Shown: positions 57,664 through 64,000 of the stretch, one piece after another
Numbering within the stretch: the stretch's first letter is position 1
How the letters are laid out: each line of letters starts with the position of its first letter
Assembly (NCBI GenBank): GCA_008638375.1
Contig: CM018052.1
Location: forward strand, 15,280,450-15,344,449
Origin: Nyssa sinensis
Taxonomy: Eukaryota; Streptophyta; Magnoliopsida; Cornales; Nyssaceae
Reading direction: 5' to 3'
Length of the DNA stretch: 64,000 nucleotides
Notes under the pieces: generated by a model
The model's database searches: none
What the model was told of the DNA's origin: nothing
The model's input: the letters and a program-made list of their open reading frames with translations, nothing else
Made by a program: the position numbers and the translations under genes

Positions 57664-59567
57664 TGATGAGTGCGCAAAAGTGCACTCTAAATACCTTATT
57701 ATTGGATTAAAATGCTAGAATGTGACCCTATTATGAGAGTATAATGTTTAATATTTTTAGTTCATTTATATTTAATTTTGTGATATATATTCTCTGTTTA
57801 AGTGAGTTAATTAATATATTTATTGAATTAGGGAAGCATTGAAGGTCAAAGAAGAGTTATGGAGTATATTGTGCAATTTTTGGCTTTTTGGCAGATTCGA
57901 CCATTGAGTTTCAACTGAGATTTGGATGGCATTAGAGTTTCAGAATGAGAAAGTGGTCTTCATGAAGTTTTTAGAGGACGTCTTGGGATTTTCAGAAAGG
58001 TTTTGTTTTCAAAAATCGGAGTTCGTTTGGGCCTCCAAACATTGCTTCGAATTCAGGTCTGGGAAGTTGCTCCAAATTCTGTTCGTCCAGCCAACTTGAA
58101 GGGGCCATAACTTGAGCTTCCGGAGTCCAAATCATGTGATTTTTGAGCCTAAAATTATCTACTCATTTGGGGCTACAACGTTTGTGAAGAGCCTGAGTTA
58201 AGATTCAGTTTTTATCTCATAGAAAATGGAGCGTAAAGATGGGCTCTACTAGCTGTGTGCGGCTGGACAGTACAAGGTTTGAAAAGTCAACATCAAAAGA
58301 GAAAAGGGCAGGAGGTGGCTTTGCTTGAAACAAAGAAAAGAAGTCAAGAGAGGTGGGCCCATGTGCTAGAGTTACCAGGCACTACATGGCGCAAAACAAA
58401 ACAAAGGAAAAAAGCCAGCAGGTTTGGTGAGGCGCTGGAGTGGCTTACGGCTGAATTGAAGAAAGCAGTGGGTCCCGGCTGAGCAGTTGGAAAATAAAAA
58501 ATAAAAAAAAAAAAAACAAAGAAGCTGGGTAGTGCGCTAGGGCGCCGATCAAAGTGTGCGGGGCTCGGGCGCTGGAGTGAAGACGGAAGGCCCAGAAGTG
58601 TGCGTGAGGCTTGCGGCTTGGCGTGGGCCCTAGCGCGAGTGAAAGAAAGCCATTAGGGCTTATGCGGCACTGGGAGATTTAAAAGGAAAAAAAAGAGGCT
58701 GTTTTGAAGGAGTCCGTGCGCAGGAGAGATCACTACTGCGGCGCGATACAGAGAAGAGGAACAGAGGTGCGGCTGGCGCAGAGGCGACAAGAAACATCGC
58801 AGCTGCTCCATGACTTAGCTTTTCTTCGTGAGGTTTATGTTATCTATCCTGTACATGGGTAACTAAATTTTCGAGTGGGGTTAGGGGTGAACTTGCACCA
58901 TAGATGGCTATTTTAATTTATTTTGATTCCTGTACATGGTTTTAATTTGTTAAATTCTTCGTTGATCATTCATAATTAATTGTTGGATTTTATTGTCCGA
59001 ATAATTAAAGGTTTTAGTCTGTTTATAGATTCAGTCATGCTTTTTCTATCGAATGGATTAATGTTTTGATTATTTTTGGAACAATTAAATATTTATATTG
59101 ATTCAATTCTTTGCTACAGTATTGCTTGTCGGGTATATTGTCGTCATTATATTTTATCAATGTGAATAATAATTTGAGTGATTTAAAGATGATGAATGAT
59201 TTTTCGAAGGATTATTTTCAGTCTAATTTTGATGCATAATTTTAAATCTTCCGATTGAGATTTTTGGAATTTAATTTCTCAATTGAGTTATGTGTGAATT
59301 AAAAATAATTGAAATACTATATATGTGCAAGGGATTCCCGACACTCCACTGTTCGTTAAATTTGAATATTTTCTTCCATTAATTAATTTGTTTAATTTTT
59401 AGTTGCATTCAAAAATCACTTTTCTATATTTTTATTTTCTTATTAACCGTCTAATATTTTTCTTAGTTTCAGAAATTCTTTCTATTATTCTTTTAATTTT
59501 GTCTCCCTGTGGAATCGACACCCCAAAGCTACACTACAACTACCGCGTTATTTTTTGGGCGTAATCA
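57664..59567 (+). repeat. 5' LTR of the Athila-like element (1.9 kb)
   Basis: Starts TGATGAGTGCGCAAAAGTGC and ends GGGCGTAATCA, with the usual CTGTGGAATCGACACCCC phrase ~55 bp before the end. No TATA box stands out. A 75-codon frame at 58,255-58,482 is not convincing. Confidence 0.9.
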
Positions 59568-59572
59568 AATTT

Positions 59573-59590
59573 TGGCACCGTTGCCGGGGA
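59573..59590 (+). promoter_or_regulatory. Primer binding site (tRNA-Asp type)
   Basis: TGGCACCGTTGCCGGGGA, one mismatch to the complement of the plant tRNA-Asp 3' end, the PBS common in Athila relatives. Confidence 0.88.
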
Positions 59591-59781
59591 GACGGTAGAA
59601 GAATCAGTAGATAGTTTTTCTTTTCAACAGTTTGTAAAGGCGGTAACTTCGTTCCCTTCTTTTTAGTTGCTTTATTATTATTATTATTTTTTTATTTTTT
59701 ACTTTTTTATTTTTATTTCTAGTTATTTATTTATTCATTTTCTTTTATTTTCTTTTATTCCTTTATTTATTTATTTTATTA

Positions 59782-61538
59782 TTGTCATTTTGCATGCATA
59801 ATAGGTATCGGGACGCATTAGGCCGCTTTGCTTCTAGGCCTGTGTTAGAGTTAGATTTAGAGTCTAATTTTTCTTGTTTTTCTAATTCTTTGTTTGATAA
59901 TACTTCCAATTCTGAAAATATGAGTGAATATGAGGATCAACCCACTAGGACTCTTCAGGATTACCTTCACCCTACACGTACAGCTACACCATCATGTATC
60001 ATGTTTCCACCCAATGCTCGTCCAATTGATGTCAAAACAGGGGTAATACAGTTACTCCCTACATTTCATGGTTTGGAAAATGAGAATCCATATGTGCATA
60101 TTAGAGAGTTTGAGGAGGTAGTTGCGACTTTTCATAGTCAGAATGCACACAAGACATTGTGAAACTTAAGTTCTTTCCTTTCTCTTTGAAGGATCGAGCT
60201 AAGAGTTGGCTATACTCACTGAGACCACGGTCAATTGGATCGTGGAATGAGATGACCCAAATTTTCTTCACTAAATACTTTCCCCAACACAAGACCAATG
60301 CTTTAAAAAGACAGATTTCTACCTTTGCATAAAAGGATAGTGAGACTTTGTATCAGTCCTGGGAGAGATTTAAGGAGTTATTGAGTATATGCCCTCACCA
60401 TGGGTATGAGAGTTGGCGTGTAGTGAGCTATTTTTATGAGGGACTTACACCTAGAGAGCGCCAATTTGTAGAGATGATGTGCAATGGTGAGTTCTTACAG
60501 AAAGATCCTGATGAGGCCATAGAGTACCTTAATGAGCTTGCTGAAAAAGCTCACACATGGACAGGACCTAGTGCTACTGAGCGCACGAATAGGTCACGAA
60601 CTATAGAAAACCAACAGAGTGGGGGAATTTACCATCTTAGGGAGGAGGATAACTTGAAAGTTAAGGTTGAGACACTCACTAGGGAGTTAGAGATGCTAAA
60701 GGCTAGAGATGTAAAGCCAACACACTTGGCTAATCATGCAGAGCCTTTTAGACCATGTTCAATGTGTGGCAGGGTAGATCACCTTGCCCAAGAGTGTCCC
60801 ACATCAGCTGAGATGAAAGGGATGTATGAGGACCAATGTAATACCTTAGGTATGTACAAAAAGTCCTTCACACCCTACTCTGAGACTTACAATCCAGGGT
60901 GGCGAAATCACCACAATTTTAACCGGAAGTCTGAAAACCAGCCACATGCACCACCACCTGCACAGCCTCCTAGATCATACCCTGCACCATATCATGCATC
61001 AGATCATGCATCTTCATCTTCTAGGAATTCTTTAGAAGACACTTTGCATGCATTTATTGAAGCACAGGGTAAGACTAACCAAAAGATTGAATCTTTGATT
61101 ACGCAGGTTATGGAAGAGAGCAAGGAGATAAAGAGCCAAGTGTCCAAATTGATGAGCTCTTTGAGTGTGATGGAGCGAGGCAAACTCCCTTCTCAAGCTC
61201 AGTCCACACCTCATGGTCAACACATGGCGCAAGGGAATTTGAAGGAGGTGAACGCCATTGTGATTCGAAGTGGTGAGATACCGGTGGATTGGAGTGCTCA
61301 GGATAAGATGAAGTTCCTGACTGAGGTAAGTAATTTCTATTGGGACCCAGGAGGTTCCGTTGCTGGGACAAGCCCCTTTATAGTGAAGAATATTTTTGAA
61401 AATGGGGTAGTCGAAATAGAGGATCCCAAGGATAGTCGGATTTTTAAAGACAATGGCCAGCACCTTAAAGTTTTAATTAATAGGCAAGTTCCGAAAGTGG
61501 AAGACATTCCACTTATAGACCTGGACTATCCACCTTGA
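59782..61538 (+). pseudogene. Athila-type gag joined to an integrase C-terminal tail
   Basis: Gag: RYRDALGRFASRP, TLQDYLHPTRTATPSCIMFP, GVIQLLPTFHGLENENPYVH, then KLKFFPFSLKDRAKSWLYSL in another frame after a one-base shift near 60,150, a CAA-to-TAA stop near 60,330, and YQSWERFKELLSICPHHGY. A CCHC zinc knuckle CSMCGRVDHLAQEC is at 60,756-60,797, followed by a Pro/Ser-rich stretch and NAIVIRSGEIPVDW. The last ~65 residues (SPFIVKNIFENGVVEIEDP, RIFKDNGQHLKVLI, IPLIDLDYPP) match the C-terminus of Athila integrase (GPFVV...GAVEI.D...FKVNGQRLKP). Protease, RT, RNase H and integrase core are absent, so gag is fused in frame to the pol end. The last 396 codons (60,348-61,538) are open. Confidence 0.88.
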
Positions 61539-63219
61539 TCACGCCATGCAGGTATGTTTTATTTTTTTATTTTTTTTAGTATTTATTTATTTATTTTATT
61601 TATTTTATTTTATTTTGTTTTATTTTTGTTTTGTTTTGTTTTATCTTTGTTCTTTTTCTTTTTGTTTGCTGCTGTTTTTCTTTGTTTTTATTTGCAGGTT
61701 AGTTTCATTTTGTCAAGTTTAGGATGCCATCTTTGGTGCTTAACAAGCTTCCCACGACACATCAGGTGTATTCTCTCCTTTTTAGAACCCTCCATTCAAT
61801 TTTGATTGCTTAAACATTGAGGACAATGTTTCATTTAAGATGGGGGGTGGTGATTGCAAATTCATATTTTCATGTGTCAAAATTTTTAAAAATTTGCATC
61901 ACACGTGCATTTTTTTCACACGAGTACTCATTTTCATTCATAGCTATTTTTGTGAATTCACCGAATCCACTATAATCATTCTATTGAGGCATTCACAGAA
62001 TTTTTAGTGCACTTATCCAAACTTTGTGGTAAGATGGTGGTTGACACATGTAGCTAGAGAACTCTTTTGCTTAAGTATTCATGTGTGTTTTGGAGAGAAT
62101 TGAGAGCCTTCAAATGTAAGAAATTGTGATAAGCATTCATTGGTCTGTTGAATTGGGCATTTCTTTTGAGAATATCATTACATTGTTGGTGGTATGATGG
62201 CGGATATACTTGGGATATGAGAAAGGTCAATTTAGGATTAACGTTTGAGCCTTTCAAGCTAACCCTTCTCATCATAAACCCTTAGTAGCCACTTTGAGCC
62301 AACAAACACAGATAATTTTTTCATGTTCCCGCATCATCCATACCTCTCCACATTGGAGTATAGCCTATACAGTGATTTACCTACCCTTTTTGCTTCCAAG
62401 TGTGTACTAGGTGTGGAGTTTGCAGTTCGTGTCTTTTGTGTTGCATTGAAAAAGAGAGCAGAAAAAAGAAAAAGAAAAAGTACAGTGCACAGTGTTTAGT
62501 TGGATGAGCATCAAAGTTTTATAGATTTAAAAAAAAAAAAAAAACCAAAAGAAGAAAAAAAAAAAGTGAAGAAAAAGAAAAAGAGAAAAAAGAAGAAGAA
62601 GGAGACGTTTTGTTATTCAGTAATTTGGAAAGTTGAAGAGTACATGAAGTGAGAAGTTTGGTTCGCTGTGATCTTTAATGAAATTCTCTTAGTATGTACT
62701 TGGAAGTTTTTGAATCCTTTTTATCCCTTTTCTTCATATAGCCTCTAACCCGAGCCACGTTACAACCTGTTAATGTTGATCGTTCTGATCCTAAGCAAGC
62801 CTGTGGAAGAGTGGTGGAAATCTCATTTGTTAGTGCGCCTATCATAAGATCAATGTTTGCTTGTTGCTTGTTCGTAATTGCCTAATTCTTCACTGAGCGT
62901 ATACACCTCTTGTCAACTCCATAGAGAGAACGCTTACATGAAACACTTTTATACCCGTGAGATATGGAGTTGAACCTTTTGCTTGAGATGTTCTTGATGT
63001 TGCATGTGTCATGGTTTGTGGTTAGATGGATATGGTTTGAAACACACACACACACTCTGTGGATTGCTATAAGTGGATTGATTGTTATAGGTTTATTGAA
63101 TTCCTGAGATTGCTTTGATTTGTGAATCGGAAAAGTGTGATTAGATGTCTTTTGTCTGTAGTCTTCTTTGGTCTCTTTTGTTATTTTTGCATAAAAATTG
63201 CTAGGGACTAGCAATGAGT
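61539..63219 (+). other. Non-coding 3' internal region of the Athila-like element
   Basis: T-rich tract (61,551-61,690), then TTGAGGACAATGTTTCATTTAAG followed by GATGGGGGGTGG (about 61,820-61,852), a PPT-like phrase usual in Athila relatives, then an A/AG-rich run (62,455-62,600). A frame at 62,882-63,253 (minus) has no motif. Confidence 0.65.
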
Positions 63220-63231
63220 AAGTTGGGGGTG
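63220..63231 (+). promoter_or_regulatory. Polypurine tract of the Athila-like element
   Basis: AAGTTGGGGGTG immediately before the 3' LTR start TGATGAGTGCGC. Confidence 0.8.
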
Positions 63232-64000
63232 TGATGAGTGCGCAAAAGTGCACTCTAAATACCTTATTATTGGATTAAAATGCTAGAATGTGACCCTATT
63301 ATGAGAGTATAATGTTTAATATTTTTAGTTCATTTATATTTAATTTTGTGATATATATTCTCTGTTTAAGTGAATAAATTAATATATTTATTGAATTAGG
63401 GAAGCATTGAAGGTCAAAGAAGAGTTATGGAGTATATTGTGCAATTTTTGGTTTTTTGGCAGATTCGACTATTGAGTTTCAACTGAGATTTGGATGGCAT
63501 TAGAGTTTCAGAATGAGAAAGTGGTCTTCATGAAGTTTTTAGAGGACGTCTTGGGATTTTCAGAAAGGTTTGGTTTTCAAAAATCGGAGTTCGTTTGGGC
63601 CTCCAAACATTGCTTCGAAATCAGGTCTGGGAAGTTGCTCCAAATTATGTTCGTCCAGCCAACTTGAAGGGGCCATAACTTGAGCTTCCGAAGGCCAAAT
63701 CATGTGGTTTTTTAGCCTAAAATTATCTACTCATTTGGGGCTACAACGTTCGTGAAGAGCCCGAGTTAAGATTCAGTTGTTATCTCATAGAAAACGGAGC
63801 GTAAAGATGGGCTCTACTAGCTGTGTGCGGCTGGACAGTGCAAGGTTTGAAAAGTCAACATCAAAAGAGAAAAGGGCAGGAGGTGGCTTTGCTTGAAACA
63901 AAGAAAAGAAGTCAAGGGAGGCGGGCCCATGTCCTGGAGTTACCAGGCACTACATGGCGCAAGACAAAACAAAGGAAAAAAGCCAGCAGGTTTGGTGAGG
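63232..64000 (+). repeat. 3' LTR of the Athila-like element (partial)
   Basis: Aligns without a gap to 57,664-58,432 at about 97% identity by eye; runs off the window. Confidence 0.93.

Larger units (their letters stand above)
57664..64000 (+). mobile_element. Non-autonomous Athila-like Ty3/gypsy element (3' end outside the window)
   Basis: 5' LTR 57,664-59,567, PBS at 59,573, gag pseudogene, integrase-tail fusion, long non-coding 3' region, PPT and start of the 3' LTR at 63,232. The 769 bp of 3' LTR visible differ from the 5' LTR by about 21 substitutions (about 97% identity), so the insertion is fairly young. Left flank GGGAA is the candidate TSD; the partner is off the window. Confidence 0.9.

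Noticed and set aside
61032..61463. 143-codon frame on the minus strand
   Set aside because: Shadow of the Athila gag/integrase-tail frame on the plus strand.

Overview
This is nuclear DNA from a flowering plant, probably a dicot. It is AT-rich, has one intact intronless host gene of plant secondary metabolism, and is otherwise packed with plant-type transposable elements: CACTA/En-Spm, Ty1/copia, Athila-like and chromovirus-like Ty3/gypsy, solo LTRs and MITEs. The species cannot be fixed from the sequence. Boundaries below were set by eye from terminal motifs, target-site duplications (TSDs), primer binding sites (PBS) and polypurine tracts (PPT).

1-14,830: the 3' end of a Ty3/gypsy derivative whose ~420-bp LTR (618-802 plus 14,594-14,830) is split by a 13.8-kb CACTA transposon (803-14,590, TSD AGG). 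The CACTA element carries a decayed TNP2-type transposase gene (3,444-7,126), a decayed second En/Spm-type gene (7,292-8,741), a ~160-bp tandem array, and subterminal 'AGCGACGC' repeats at both ends. A 3.4-kb solo LTR (10,128-13,555, TSD GCACT) has split the array.

14,831-24,856: the only gene-like island. A complete aromatic L-amino-acid decarboxylase gene (tyrosine decarboxylase type) lies at 17,868-19,382 on the minus strand, with a TATA-like box and a poly(A) signal. Around it are a small CACTA derivative, a hairpin MITE, a copia-like solo LTR and a ~160-bp inverted-repeat pair.

24,862-53,182: one degenerate Ty1/copia element on the minus strand (TSD ATTAT, LTRs 506 and 667 bp, iMet PBS, PPT). 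Later insertions have expanded it to 28 kb. Its integrase, RT and RNase H remnants can be followed across the insertions. Nested in it are two solo LTRs (28,024-32,071, TSD CTAGT; 32,199-36,392, TSD AGGAC) and a non-autonomous chromovirus-like element (38,689-50,347, TSD ATGGC). The last is abnormal: its two ~3.66-kb LTRs face each other as a giant inverted repeat around a 1.3-kb core that holds PPT and PBS. One arm was later hit by a further solo LTR (41,779-44,770, TSD AATAT).

53,188-64,000: AT-rich sequence, a MITE, a fragment of a 'putative gypsy type transposon' gag, two successive LTR fragments of the TGTCACATCC type, and an Athila-like element with 1.9-kb LTRs (the 3' LTR runs off the window). 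That element keeps a gag pseudogene joined to an integrase C-terminal tail and lacks protease, RT and RNase H.

No element here has an intact polymerase gene, so all would depend on proteins from elsewhere. The insertion order is readable (gypsy, then CACTA, then solo LTR; copia, then inverted-LTR element, then solo LTR). The giant inverted LTR pair is the most unusual structure because any read-through transcript would fold into long double-stranded RNA.
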